Made by a program: the position numbers and the translations under genes. Below, in pieces: positions 1-7,772 of a stretch of 37,058 nt of DNA. Under the pieces are notes generated by a model. That model did not search any database. It was given only the letters and a program-made list of their open reading frames with translations, and had not been told where the DNA came from. Numbering within the stretch: the first letter of the stretch is position 1; the number at the start of each line of letters is the position of its first letter. Source of the DNA: an uncultured Clostridia bacterium (GTDB lineage: Bacteria > Bacillota > Clostridia > Christensenellales > CAG-138); assembly GCA_934633695.1 (NCBI GenBank), contig CAKTYT010000017.1:1-37058 (forward strand). The letters are read 5' to 3'.

Positions 1-370
1 ACCTTTTTTTATCCTTCCTTTTTCTCCACCTCTCCCCGTTTTTTTCCGTAACTCCGGGCTTTTTTGCAGAATCGTGCCTCGTGCGGTGGTTTTTTCTTAA
101 AAATATATTGCGGAAAATTCAAAAAATTTATTCAAAAAAACTGCATCGAGCGATTTATTTTCCATCGATTTTCTCCCGAAACCGCCTAAATATATTTTCT
201 TGTTTGGACAAAAAAAACGTTTGCAGTTCCGACCGCCTATTCCAATTTAAGCAAGTCTGATGTATAATTGTGTCAGTGAAGCGGTCTCAGCGTTTCGTTG
301 ATTTCCCTTTAAATTAGGAAATGATTTTCGGACGCCGTTTCAAGTGATCTGATAGGAGAAATTAAACGAT
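1..370. other. Noncoding region upstream of pyrH
   Basis: No convincing gene is seen in this stretch. The first 75 bases are pyrimidine-rich with several T runs, as might follow a terminator on the + strand, but I could not find a clean stem to go with them. The middle is AT-rich. The last 130 bases hold a plausible pyrH promoter and the pyrH ribosome binding site. The usual upstream neighbours rpsB and tsf are not in the window. Confidence 0.5.
240..268 (+). promoter_or_regulatory. Putative pyrH promoter
   Basis: A perfect TATAAT hexamer lies at 263-268. TTCCAA at 240-245 is a weak -35 (3 of 6 consensus matches) with a 17-base spacer. Transcription would start near 275, leaving a leader of about 95 bases. 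The leader contains a short inverted repeat (ATTTCC with GGAAAT, near 301-321). Confidence 0.45.
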
Positions 371-1087
371 ATGAAGTATAGAAGAATTCTGCTCAAGATG
401 AGCGGTGAAGTTTTGTCAGGCAAAACCCCCATTGATTTCGACAATGTGATGGCAGCGGCAGGTCACATCAAGATATTGCAGGAAATTGGCTGCCAAGTCG
501 GCGTTGTCGTCGGCGGAGGCAACATGTGGCGCGGCAGAAGCGGCGGGAGCATGGACAGGAACCGTGCAGACAATATGGGTATGCTGGCAACAGCAATGAA
601 TGCACTGGCACTTGAGCAGGCACTTATAGATCTCAACGTACCCGTCAAGGTCATGAGTGCTGTCTCAATGGAGGTCTTCATGGACAGCTACAGTGCAAGA
701 GGAGCGAATTCTGCTCTCGACAATGGCGAAGTCGTTATTTTTGCCTGCGGTTCCGGATCTCCTTTTTTTTCAACCGACACTGCGGCGGCACTGCGTGCGG
801 CACAAATCCATGCAGATGCACTGCTTCTTGCAAAAGCGGTTGACGGAATATATACTGCCGACCCAAAAACTGATATCAATGCCAAGCGTTACTCAAGGGT
901 GAGCTACGATGAAGTCATTGAAAAAAATCTCCATGCTACCGACCTTACGGCGATTAGTTTCTGCCGCGAATATAAAATACCAATGATTCTTTTTGCAATG
1001 GAATCTGATGCCAGCTTCCTCAATGCAGTGAATGGCGTCAATGCGGGAACCATTGTTGACGACAAACCCGGCTTTGAGCTTGCATAA
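371..1087 (+). CDS. pyrH: UMP kinase
   Basis: A cytoplasmic amino-acid-kinase-fold enzyme that phosphorylates UMP to UDP with ATP for pyrimidine nucleotide synthesis. At 238 residues it has normal family length. The N-terminal RILLKMSGE is the phosphate-binding strand-loop of the family (usually LLKLSGE). GGGNMWRG matches the conserved GGGNIWRG loop. DNMGMLATAMNALAL is the UMP-binding region, FFSTDTAAALRA carries the substrate threonines, and VDGIYTADP is the ATP-side signature. The start follows an AGGAGAA ribosome binding site about 11 bases upstream. The next gene is frr, a conserved bacterial order, but a 171-base gap with its own promoter separates them. Family assignment is secure. Confidence 0.97.
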   Translation: MKYRRILLKMSGEVLSGKTPIDFDNVMAAAGHIKILQEIGCQVGVVVGGGNMWRGRSGGSMDRNRADNMGMLATAMNALALEQALIDLNVPVKVMSAVSMEVFMDSYSARGANSALDNGEVVIFACGSGSPFFSTDTAAALRAAQIHADALLLAKAVDGIYTADPKTDINAKRYSRVSYDEVIEKNLHATDLTAISFCREYKIPMILFAMESDASFLNAVNGVNAGTIVDDKPGFELA

Positions 1088-1143
1088 AATTGCTGTTAAG
1101 CAATCGTTTCCGTTATATATGTGCCGTTTTTGTGAAGATGAGG

Positions 1144-1172
1144 TTGACAAGGACATGAAAACGGTATAAAAT
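1144..1172 (+). promoter_or_regulatory. Putative frr promoter
   Basis: A perfect TTGACA -35 at 1144-1149 is followed by a 17-base spacer and TAAAAT at 1167-1172. It sits in the pyrH-frr gap and suggests frr and the following genes can be transcribed separately from pyrH. Expected start is near 1179, which places the 1193-1237 hairpin in the 5' untranslated region. Confidence 0.65.
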
Positions 1173-1192
1173 AACAGAGATTGAGTGACTTA

Positions 1193-1237
1193 TTAACAGT
1201 GAGTACAGACATTTGGATTCTGTCTGCGTGCTGTTAA
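1193..1237 (+). promoter_or_regulatory. Two-tier inverted repeat in the frr 5' leader
   Basis: Outer arms TTAACAG (1193-1199) and CTGTTAA (1231-1237) pair perfectly. Inner arms CAGACA (1206-1211) and TGTCTG (1221-1226) also pair perfectly, around a 9-base loop. The structure ends about nine bases before the AAGGAGAA ribosome binding site of frr. It has no T run, so it is not a terminator. It may be an mRNA structure affecting frr translation or stability, or an operator. Confidence 0.5.
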
Positions 1238-1258
1238 ATTACGATAAGGAGAACGATT

Positions 1259-1810
1259 ATGGACGTTATTGAAATTGCACAGGATAAAATGAACAAAACG
1301 ATTGCCGTTTTGAAGCGTGACCTTGGTTCGCTTCGTGCCGGCAGAGCCAATCCCCAGCTTCTCGATAGAATTATGGTAGATTATTACGGTTCACCCACTC
1401 CCATTAACCAAATGGGTACTGTCAGCTCGCCCGAGCCTCGTCTGCTTGTCATTTCTCTTTGGGATGCATCGATGATATCAGCGGCCGAAAAAGCAATTCA
1501 AAAGTCTGAGCTGGGTGTCAATCCCACAAATGACGGTAAGGTTATCCGTCTCGTTTTTCCTGAATTGACTGAAGAGAGACGCAAGGAGCTTGTAAAGGTC
1601 GTTCGCAAGAAGGCCGAAGAATCCAAGGTTGCCGTTCGTGCGATCCGCAGAGATGCCAACGAAACCATCAAAAAGGATTGTAAGGATGGTAATATTACTG
1701 AGGATGATCAGAAGAGGCTCGAAGAGAAAGCTCAGAAGGCAACCGATGCTGCAATCAAGGAAATTGATAAAATTTGCGGTGACAAAGAGAAGGAGCTGCT
1801 TGCAGTTTGA
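1259..1810 (+). CDS. frr: Ribosome recycling factor
   Basis: Splits post-termination ribosomes together with EF-G so that subunits can be reused. The 183-residue length is typical. Recognisable features are the N-terminal helix (KMNKTIAVLKRDLGSLRAGRANP, here cited by its RAGRANP end), YYGSPTPINQMGTVSSPEPRLL, and the C-terminal helical hairpin with TEERRKELVKVVRK and RAIRRDANETIKK. The start is ATG after AAGGAGAACG. The stop overlaps the TTG start of the next small gene by four bases, so the two are probably translationally coupled. Confidence 0.97.
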   Translation: MDVIEIAQDKMNKTIAVLKRDLGSLRAGRANPQLLDRIMVDYYGSPTPINQMGTVSSPEPRLLVISLWDASMISAAEKAIQKSELGVNPTNDGKVIRLVFPELTEERRKELVKVVRKKAEESKVAVRAIRRDANETIKKDCKDGNITEDDQKRLEEKAQKATDAAIKEIDKICGDKEKELLAV

Positions 1811-2025
1811 AGCATTTGCTTGGTTTGCCGCTCGAAACCGTTCGGGAAAAGCTCATTCGAGACGGATATGAGGTACGCTTGGTCGAGGCACGCTCACGCA
1901 AGGGTGTCGATGGCGATGCACTGAGAGTTATTCGGCTTCGCGAAATCGATGGTTTACCCGTACCAACTGTCGAATTAGTATACAGTGAGTTTAAAACCAA
2001 TGTTTCGACGGAAAATAGTGATTGA
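1807..2025 (+). CDS. Small PASTA-like protein between frr and uppS
   Basis: A 72-residue protein starting at TTG inside the frr stop (TTGA overlap), with AAGGAG about eleven bases upstream. The order is a Leu/Gly-rich turn (LLGLPLETV), helix (REKLIRDGYEV), strand (RLVEA) and a second strand pair ending VELVYSEF. This spacing resembles a single PASTA fold, where a G-x-x-x-E-A helix is followed by beta strands. No signal peptide or membrane segment is visible, so it would be cytoplasmic, unlike the PASTA domains of penicillin-binding proteins and Ser/Thr kinases. The function is unknown. Good codon structure and coupling to frr support a real gene. Confidence 0.7.
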   Translation: MKHLLGLPLETVREKLIRDGYEVRLVEARSRKGVDGDALRVIRLREIDGLPVPTVELVYSEFKTNVSTENSD

Positions 2026-2029
2026 TTGT

Positions 2030-2059
2030 CAGGGCGTGGATCTTTTCACGCCTGTTTCT
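2030..2059 (+). terminator. Imperfect hairpin and T-rich tail before uppS
   Basis: CAGGGCGTG and CACGCCTG form a stem with one bulged G around GATCTTTT, followed by TTTCTTGTATTTT. This may be a partial terminator that lowers transcription from frr into uppS. The tail is broken by non-T bases, so efficiency is uncertain. Confidence 0.5.
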
Positions 2060-2099
2060 TGTATTTTAAAAGCAGCGACTGTCTGCATGTGAGGTCAAA

Positions 2100-2876
2100 A
2101 TGAAAATTTACCCCAAGTTTACCGATGAGGAAATGGCGAAATTAGGGTTCATGCCGCCAAAAACCGCCGATAGGCCGCATGGCGAGAGCTTGATTCCAAA
2201 GCATATCGGGATAATCATGGACGGTAACGGGCGTTGGGCAAAGAAGAGGCTGCTGCCTCGCTCAGCCGGACATCGGGCAGGAATGGAGAGTTTGAAGCGA
2301 ATCGTCCGGTTTTCGCACTCGATCAGGCTTGAAGCACTGACGGTTTATGCTTTTTCAACCGAAAATTGGGGACGACCCAAAGAGGAAGTCTCCGCCCTGT
2401 TCTCACTCCTTGTCGAATATTTTCATAAGGAGATTGATGAATTACATGCAAACGGTGTAAAAATCACGATCTTGGGTGACATGTCGCGGTTTCAGCCCTC
2501 GCTTTTGGAGCTGATGACTCGGGCAGTTGAGTTGACAAAGGACAATATCGGTCTTAAATTCAACGTTGCGATCAACTATGGCGGACGAGCGGAAATAGTT
2601 CACGCTGTCAAAACGGCTATTAGTGCAGGAATACGTGCCGAGGATTTCACGGAAGAAACAATTTCGAGGTATTTATATACGAGCGAGCTGCCCGAACTCG
2701 ACCTCATAATCCGAACGGCCGGCGAACAGCGGCTTTCAAATTTTTTGCTGTGGCAGAGTGCATACGCCGAATATGTTTTCACCCCCACACTTTTCCCGGA
2801 TTTTTCACCCGAAGAATATCAAAAATGCATAACCGAGTACCTCAAGCGAACGAGGAAATTCGGACTTGTGAAATGA
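2100..2876 (+). CDS. uppS: Isoprenyl transferase (undecaprenyl diphosphate synthase)
   Basis: A cis-prenyltransferase that condenses isopentenyl diphosphates onto farnesyl diphosphate to build the C55 carrier lipid for peptidoglycan and other wall polymers. It is 258 residues long. The pyrophosphate-binding motif HIGIIMDGNGRWAKKR (near residues 37-52, with the catalytic Asp) is intact. So are TVYAFSTENW, FNVAINYGGRAEI, and the C-terminal RTAGEQRLSNFLLWQSAYAE block, which carries the Mg2+-linked Glu. An N-terminal extension of about 35 residues precedes the core, a little longer than usual. The start follows GAGGTC at close spacing. It lies just upstream of cdsA and dxr, the standard lipid and isoprenoid order. 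Confidence 0.97.
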   Translation: MKIYPKFTDEEMAKLGFMPPKTADRPHGESLIPKHIGIIMDGNGRWAKKRLLPRSAGHRAGMESLKRIVRFSHSIRLEALTVYAFSTENWGRPKEEVSALFSLLVEYFHKEIDELHANGVKITILGDMSRFQPSLLELMTRAVELTKDNIGLKFNVAINYGGRAEIVHAVKTAISAGIRAEDFTEETISRYLYTSELPELDLIIRTAGEQRLSNFLLWQSAYAEYVFTPTLFPDFSPEEYQKCITEYLKRTRKFGLVK

Positions 2877-2959
2877 TCATGCAGTTGACGTACAGTTAAT
2901 GTTCACTGCATAAAATATGGTGATGGTTTCCATCAAACATCTTGTCAAATGGAGTTAAT

Positions 2960-3772
2960 ATGAAAGATTTGTCACGCCGTGTTCCGGTGGCAATTGCGTT
3001 GATTGCACTGTTGTTCCTGGTCGTTTTTGCCGGAGGTTGGTTCCAGGCGGTTATCCTCGGACTGTTCGCATTTGTCGCAGTCCTTGAAATGCGAAATATG
3101 TTCCGCCAATTCGACATCAACTGTTTCTGTCTGCCTCAGGCTGTATTTGGGCTTACGATGTTCGTGATCCTCTACAAGTTTGGGGTCGACTATACGGCAC
3201 TTTGTGCCCTTCTTGTTTTCCTTGCGATAATGATTGAACGCATTTTCAACAAGAATCGCCGCGTTGATGACGTAATGGGTGAATTTACGATCATGATTTA
3301 TCCCCTGTCAATAATGTTGTTCTTTGGAATAATCGGGTTTGAGAGTACGGGCGTTTCAAGGCTTGCATTGCTCTGTTGTTTTGCCGGCCCGTGCATGGCT
3401 GACAACACTGCTTACATGGTCGGCTCGCTTATCGGAAAGCATAAGCTGTGTCCGCACATCAGCCCGAATAAGACGATCGAAGGGGCGGTTGCCGGCATTT
3501 TCGGCGGCACTCTCGGCGGCGTGCTGGTGTGGGCATTGCAGGGGATCTGGGATTTTTCCGCTCCGCTGTGGTTCTATCTTGTAGTTTGCACCATTATTGG
3601 AATTATCGGGCAATTCGGCGATTTGTTTGCTTCTACGTTCAAGCGTCGTGCAGGGCTTAAGGATTTCGGACACATTTTTCCCGGTCACGGCGGCGTGATG
3701 GACCGCATAGATTCTGCCATGGTTGCAGCACCTGTCGTTTACGCACTGTTCAGGATATTCGGTCAATACTGA
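2960..3772 (+). CDS. cdsA: Phosphatidate cytidylyltransferase
   Basis: An integral membrane enzyme that makes CDP-diacylglycerol from phosphatidic acid and CTP, the branch point of phospholipid synthesis. It is 270 residues from the ATG at 2960, which follows GGAGTTA. An in-frame TTG 18 bases upstream lacks a ribosome binding site. Several hydrophobic segments span the protein, beginning VAIALIALLFLVVFAGGWF. The C-terminal CTP_transf_1 signature is intact: GDLFASTFKRRAGLKDFG followed by PGHGGVMDRIDS, including the metal-binding Asp residues. An inverted repeat (ATGCAGT / ACTGCAT, 2879-2911) lies in the gap from uppS. dxr follows 20 bases downstream. Confidence 0.96.
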   Translation: MKDLSRRVPVAIALIALLFLVVFAGGWFQAVILGLFAFVAVLEMRNMFRQFDINCFCLPQAVFGLTMFVILYKFGVDYTALCALLVFLAIMIERIFNKNRRVDDVMGEFTIMIYPLSIMLFFGIIGFESTGVSRLALLCCFAGPCMADNTAYMVGSLIGKHKLCPHISPNKTIEGAVAGIFGGTLGGVLVWALQGIWDFSAPLWFYLVVCTIIGIIGQFGDLFASTFKRRAGLKDFGHIFPGHGGVMDRIDSAMVAAPVVYALFRIFGQY

Positions 3773-3792
3773 TTCGTTAGAAGGAAAAACGT

Positions 3793-4944
3793 ATGAAAAA
3801 AATTGCCGTGTTCGGTTCAACCGGATCAATTGGGACACAAAGTCTTTCCGTTGCAGAGTATCACTGCGATAAATTCGAGGTCGCCGTGCTCGCTGCCGGC
3901 TCGAATGCCGCTCTAATGAGCGAACAAATCGAGAAATTTCATCCGCAGTATGTCGGCATGTTTTCGGAAGAATCTGCACGGATCTTGCAGGAAAGATTTC
4001 CGCATATCAAAGTCGTTTCCGGTCGTGACGTGAACGATTTGGCGACATTGCCCGAGGTTGACATTGTTATCAACGGCGTCAGCGGCTTTTCGGGACTTGA
4101 ACCGCTTATCAAAGCTCTTATTTGCGGTAAAACAGTTGCCCTTGCCAACAAGGAGAGCATTGTTTGCGGCCATGCAGTAATAAATAATCTGCTGAAGAAG
4201 GGCAGTGGTCGGATTATTCCCGTTGACAGCGAGCAGAGTGCAATTTTTCAGTGTCTGAGTGCAGGCAGGCCCTGCGATGTTTCGCGATTGATCCTCACAG
4301 CATCCGGCGGTATGTTTCGCGATTTCAGCAAAGATGAGCTTAGAAAAGTCACTCCGTCAATGGCACTTCGCCACCCGACGTGGAACATGGGAGGTAAAAT
4401 TACGATTGACTCCTCTACTCTGTTCAACAAAGGACTCGAGTTGATGGAGGCAGGGTGGCTGTTTGACGAACAGCCTGATAAGATTTCGATTCTCGTACAT
4501 CCTCAGTCCATTGTCCATTCAATGGTCGAGTTTGATGACGGCTCGGTTTTTGCTCAGATGAGCCCCCCGGACATGCGGCTGGCGATTCAATACGCTTTGA
4601 CGTACCCCGAAAGGGTCCCCTCTCAGCTTCCGCATCTCGACCTTCCAAAGCTGAGCGGACTGACATTTTTTGAACCGGACACAGACCGGTTTCCTGCAAT
4701 TTCGCTTGCTTACGAGGCGTTTCGCGAGGGCAACACACTGCCCATCGTTTACAATGCTGCGAATGAGATTGCTGTTGACAGATTCGTCAAGGGCGACATC
4801 CTATTTACTGAAATTGCGGAGTGCGTTGCATTTTCCATGAATCGGAGTGAAATAAATTCTGTGCATACACTCGACGATATTTACCAGATCGATACTATGG
4901 CAAGACGGATCGCTTCTGAATATAGGAGTAGGACGTCTGCTTGA
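3793..4944 (+). CDS. dxr: 1-deoxy-D-xylulose 5-phosphate reductoisomerase
   Basis: The committed step of the MEP isoprenoid pathway: it rearranges and reduces DXP to 2-C-methyl-D-erythritol 4-phosphate with NADPH. It is 383 residues, normal length. The NADPH loop GSTGSIG is at residues 8-14. ALANKESIVCGH, PVDSEQSAIFQCL (metal ligands Asp and Glu), LTASGGMFRD, HPTWNMGGKITIDSSTLFNK and the flexible-loop region are all intact. The start follows AAGGA. The enzyme supplies precursors for UppS two genes upstream, so the operon combines precursor supply with carrier-lipid synthesis. Confidence 0.97.
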   Translation: MKKIAVFGSTGSIGTQSLSVAEYHCDKFEVAVLAAGSNAALMSEQIEKFHPQYVGMFSEESARILQERFPHIKVVSGRDVNDLATLPEVDIVINGVSGFSGLEPLIKALICGKTVALANKESIVCGHAVINNLLKKGSGRIIPVDSEQSAIFQCLSAGRPCDVSRLILTASGGMFRDFSKDELRKVTPSMALRHPTWNMGGKITIDSSTLFNKGLELMEAGWLFDEQPDKISILVHPQSIVHSMVEFDDGSVFAQMSPPDMRLAIQYALTYPERVPSQLPHLDLPKLSGLTFFEPDTDRFPAISLAYEAFREGNTLPIVYNAANEIAVDRFVKGDILFTEIAECVAFSMNRSEINSVHTLDDIYQIDTMARRIASEYRSRTSA

Positions 4945-4976
4945 AATAAACCTTGGAGGAGGTACAACAAAAAACA

Positions 4977-6068
4977 GTGGAAATAGTTGTTCGTATTATC
5001 TTTTCAATATTGCTGCTCGCATTCATTATTTTCTTCCATGAACTCGGTCATTTCCTTGTCGGCAAAATGCTCGGCTTCTGTATTTCCGGTTTTTCTATCG
5101 GTTTTGGACCGAAGCTTCTGAGTTTTAAGCGGAAGGGAACCGAGTACGCATTGAGGCTCATTCCGTTTGGCGGTTCATGCCAGTTTGTGGGTGAGGATGG
5201 GAATGAAGATTATTTTTACGACCCACCCTATTTTAATGACCAGCCTGTTTGGAAGAGATTCCTGACCATCTTTGCAGGTCCGTTCATGAACATTTTGCTT
5301 GCATTCCTTATCGGATTCACCGTTTTCCTCGCAACACCGATTGAGGAGTACGGCGACAACGGAACAGGAATATATACTATTATGATTAAGACCGTCAAGG
5401 AAGGCAGTCCGGCGGAGGAAGCGGGAATAAAAGCAGGTGACATAATCAAGACTGTCAACGGTCGACCCTGTTTTGAGGACGGAATGCGTGAAAAAAACAC
5501 GCTTGACCATGTTTACAACCTGCTCCAATATACTCAAGGCGAAATTGTTCTCGATTTAAAACGCAATAATCATATGGTTACGCTGCGTGTTTACAGAGAT
5601 CTTGATGAAAACAACCGATATGAACCCATCGGAATCACGATCGGACCGAAACCCGTGGGCTACAGCCATTATAACGTCATCGAAGCGGCGGAGCAATCCG
5701 GTCAGTATATGTGGCGTGTTGTGGAAAGCACGGCAAAGGCAATTGTCAAAATGTTCAAAGACGGTATTCAACCCGGCGATCTTTCCGGCGTAGTCGGAAC
5801 GGTTTCCGTCATGGTCAATTATGCCAACGAGGGTTTGATCAATCTTGTCTACATTTCAATCATACTTTCGCTCAGTCTCGGTGTATTCAATCTGCTGCCG
5901 ATTCCGGCACTGGACGGCGGAAGACTGCTCTTCCTCATAATTGAGGCAATCAAGGGCAAGCCCCTGAATCGGAATGTGGAGGCAATCATCAACGGCATCG
6001 GCTTCCTGCTCCTTATGGCACTCATGGTAGTTGTAACGGCAATGGACATCATTGGCTTGTTCAGATAA
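4977..6068 (+). CDS. rseP: Site-2 metalloprotease, RseP/RasP family
   Basis: An intramembrane zinc protease that cleaves membrane-anchored regulators such as anti-sigma factors, and remnant signal peptides. From the chosen GTG start the zinc motif HELGH is at residues 21-25, inside the first membrane helix. A PDZ-like domain follows in the middle (KEGSPAEEAGIKAGDIIKTV). The second metal motif, NLLPIPALDGGRL, precedes the last two membrane helices. Length is 363 residues. The strong GGAGGAGG ribosome binding site at 4956-4963 lies inside the longer frame that starts at TTG 4953, which is why GTG 4977 is preferred. The 13-base spacing is long, so the start is not certain. ispG, a frequent next gene, is absent here. 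Confidence 0.95.
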   Translation: MEIVVRIIFSILLLAFIIFFHELGHFLVGKMLGFCISGFSIGFGPKLLSFKRKGTEYALRLIPFGGSCQFVGEDGNEDYFYDPPYFNDQPVWKRFLTIFAGPFMNILLAFLIGFTVFLATPIEEYGDNGTGIYTIMIKTVKEGSPAEEAGIKAGDIIKTVNGRPCFEDGMREKNTLDHVYNLLQYTQGEIVLDLKRNNHMVTLRVYRDLDENNRYEPIGITIGPKPVGYSHYNVIEAAEQSGQYMWRVVESTAKAIVKMFKDGIQPGDLSGVVGTVSVMVNYANEGLINLVYISIILSLSLGVFNLLPIPALDGGRLLFLIIEAIKGKPLNRNVEAIINGIGFLLLMALMVVVTAMDIIGLFR

Positions 6069-6103
6069 CCGTTTCACAAAAAACAGCACGAAAGGAACCA
6101 AAA

Positions 6104-6652
6104 ATGAAAAGAAAGCACTCTCTGATCATCGCACTGATCGCCGCTGCGGCACTGCTTGCAACGCTCGCATGCAGCACCGCTCCTTCAAGCTCCACAAAAA
6201 ACCCGAACGGTATTCCTTCGCTTCCGCCGGGTGTTACGGCCATCCCTGCTGTCGGGCTTGAAATGACAATCGATGCAAGCTCTGTCCTCAAGCTCGAAAA
6301 TGTGGATCAAGCCATTCTCGATTTGATTCACTCTGATGGCATGATGCTGAATTCATCCAAGTTGTCCACACCCGAGGGGAGTACAGTTTCCGATGTGCTT
6401 AAAAACACATGCAGGCTGTTGGGCATTTCGCTCAACGTTGAAAACGGCGAATACGGCTCGTTTGTAAAAGGTATTGGCGGCATCTCCAACGGTGATTTCG
6501 GCACTGACAGCTTTTGGCTGCTCAAGGTCAACGGCAAGTTCTCCGATGTAGGCGGCGATTTCGTTGAAATTAAGGAAGGGGATATAATCGAGTGGGTCTA
6601 CACCTGTGACGGAGGCTCTGATGTGGGCTATACGGCTGTAACAAGCGAATAA
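6104..6652 (+). CDS. DUF4430-domain exported protein, probable lipoprotein
   Basis: A 182-residue protein with a clear export signal: KRK, then a long Ala/Leu-rich core ending LLATLAC. Cys at about residue 23 is a plausible lipidation site, although the lipobox is not ideal. A short Ser/Pro linker follows. The C-terminal half has the DUF4430 pattern (related to the transcobalamin C-terminal fold): GSTVSDVLKNTCRLLGI, then GSFVKGIGGISNGDFG, SFWLLKVNGKFSDVG and IKEGDIIEWVYT. Such domains are found on surface or cobalamin-binding proteins, but the ligand here is unknown. It is 35 bases after rseP and is followed by a terminator, so it may be the last gene of that transcript. Confidence 0.85.
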   Translation: MKRKHSLIIALIAAAALLATLACSTAPSSSTKNPNGIPSLPPGVTAIPAVGLEMTIDASSVLKLENVDQAILDLIHSDGMMLNSSKLSTPEGSTVSDVLKNTCRLLGISLNVENGEYGSFVKGIGGISNGDFGTDSFWLLKVNGKFSDVGGDFVEIKEGDIIEWVYTCDGGSDVGYTAVTSE

Positions 6653-6662
6653 ATTATCTTCG

Positions 6663-6692
6663 AAACGTATCGATCATGTCGGTACGTTTTTT
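6663..6692 (+). terminator. Rho-independent terminator after the DUF4430 gene
   Basis: Arms AAACGTA and TACGTTT, extended by CGA/TCG across a one-base mismatch, enclose a five-base loop and run into TTTTTT. It would end the pyrH-to-DUF4430 transcription block. Confidence 0.75.
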
Positions 6693-6749
6693 CGATGCCT
6701 CCAAATGTGACAACTTCGTTAAAAGTGGTCTTCTTTGACGCAGCAGGCA

Positions 6750-6778
6750 TTGAATTTCAACTCCGTTTTTGCTATAAT
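6750..6778 (+). promoter_or_regulatory. Putative promoter of the SGNH-DUF4358-DHHW operon
   Basis: TTGAAT at 6750-6755, a 17-base spacer and a perfect TATAAT at 6773-6778. It lies between the preceding terminator and the SGNH-like gene at 6852, giving a leader of roughly 65 bases that includes AGAAAGAGGTC as ribosome binding site. Confidence 0.7.
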
Positions 6779-6851
6779 AACCGATGCTTGGAGCTCGGAA
6801 TTCCTTTGCTTTTGAGCATATACAACGAAGAAAGAGGTCAAAATATTCGAT

Positions 6852-7742
6852 ATGAACAGACATACAGGCTCAAGACGGCGAACCTATATCGGAGGAAAAC
6901 GCAAGCGTGGGTTCAACCCCCTGGCAGCACTCCTGCTGCTTGCGGTTTGCAGCGTTGCCGTTGTGGTTTTAATTGCCGTATTTAAAGAAAAAAATGGCGG
7001 AAAGGTGGATATAATAATCCCCCCCGTTTCAACGATTCCCGTTCCGACGGAAGTACCTGCATCGAGTGAGCCGCTCAATACGGCAGCACCGACTCCAATC
7101 ACGACACCGACAGAGAGCGAAACTCCGCTTCCTATGGCTTCGACCGCACCAACCCCGGATTATTCGATTTTTAACGACTGTGCATTCGTTGGCAATTCAA
7201 CGTTTGAGGGGCTTTACCGTTTCGGCATCATTAAACAGGGGAAATTTTTTACCAAAGTCGGTCTAAACATCCTCTCCGTCTATGAACAGACCACCTCGAC
7301 AGGCACTGTTCCAATAATTGATGAGCTGAACACCGGAACTTACAGAGCGGTCATTCTCATGTTTGGCGAAAACGAACTCGGCTGGCCCAACCTCAACACC
7401 TTCATCGAAAAATACTCACAGCTGCTCACCGATGTTTGGCAGCGTCAACCCAACTGCAAGATTTTCATTATGGGCATTCCCCCCGTCTCCGAAAGCAAGA
7501 GTGCTGAGGGCGAGGCAGCAGGCACCGGCGTCTATAATGAAAGAATCCAGATGTACAATGCCCAGCTTGAGGAGCTTGCAAGGACGAGAGGCTGTTATTT
7601 TGTAACGGTTCCCTCCCAGCTCATCAATGCAAACGGAGCATTGCCGGAGGAAGCATCCAGCGACGGACTTCACCTCAACACCACCTACTCACGCTATTGG
7701 GCGGATCATATCTGCATAAGCGTAATGGATGGATTGAAATAA
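6852..7742 (+). CDS. Membrane-anchored SGNH/GDSL-like hydrolase
   Basis: A 296-residue protein. The order is a basic cytoplasmic start (RHTGSRRRTYIGGKRKR), one membrane helix (LAALLLLAVCSVAVVVLIAVF), a Pro/Thr/Ser-rich linker of about 55 residues, and an extracellular SGNH-like domain. FVGNSTFEGL takes the place of the nucleophile block (usually GDS), with Ser or Thr as candidate nucleophile. LMFGENELGW supplies the Gly/Asn block. SDGLHLNTTYSRYW gives the C-terminal Asp-x-x-His pair. Proteins of this kind are often encoded with DHHW and DUF4358 proteins and act on or transfer acyl esters of cell-surface polymers; the substrate here is unknown. The gene is 30 bases upstream of the DUF4358 gene. 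Confidence 0.8.
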   Translation: MNRHTGSRRRTYIGGKRKRGFNPLAALLLLAVCSVAVVVLIAVFKEKNGGKVDIIIPPVSTIPVPTEVPASSEPLNTAAPTPITTPTESETPLPMASTAPTPDYSIFNDCAFVGNSTFEGLYRFGIIKQGKFFTKVGLNILSVYEQTTSTGTVPIIDELNTGTYRAVILMFGENELGWPNLNTFIEKYSQLLTDVWQRQPNCKIFIMGIPPVSESKSAEGEAAGTGVYNERIQMYNAQLEELARTRGCYFVTVPSQLINANGALPEEASSDGLHLNTTYSRYWADHICISVMDGLK

Positions 7743-7772
7743 TTTTTTGTGATCACTCAGGAGGAAATTAGC

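Noticed and set aside
2879..2911. Inverted repeat ATGCAGT / ACTGCAT with TTGACG before cdsA, considered as promoter with operator
   Set aside because: The possible -10 sequences are poor or badly spaced, so promoter activity is not supported.
3356..3979. A 207-codon open frame on the - strand across the cdsA-dxr junction
   Set aside because: It lies antisense to two certain genes, has no recognisable motifs and no ribosome binding site, and its composition is that of a shadow frame.
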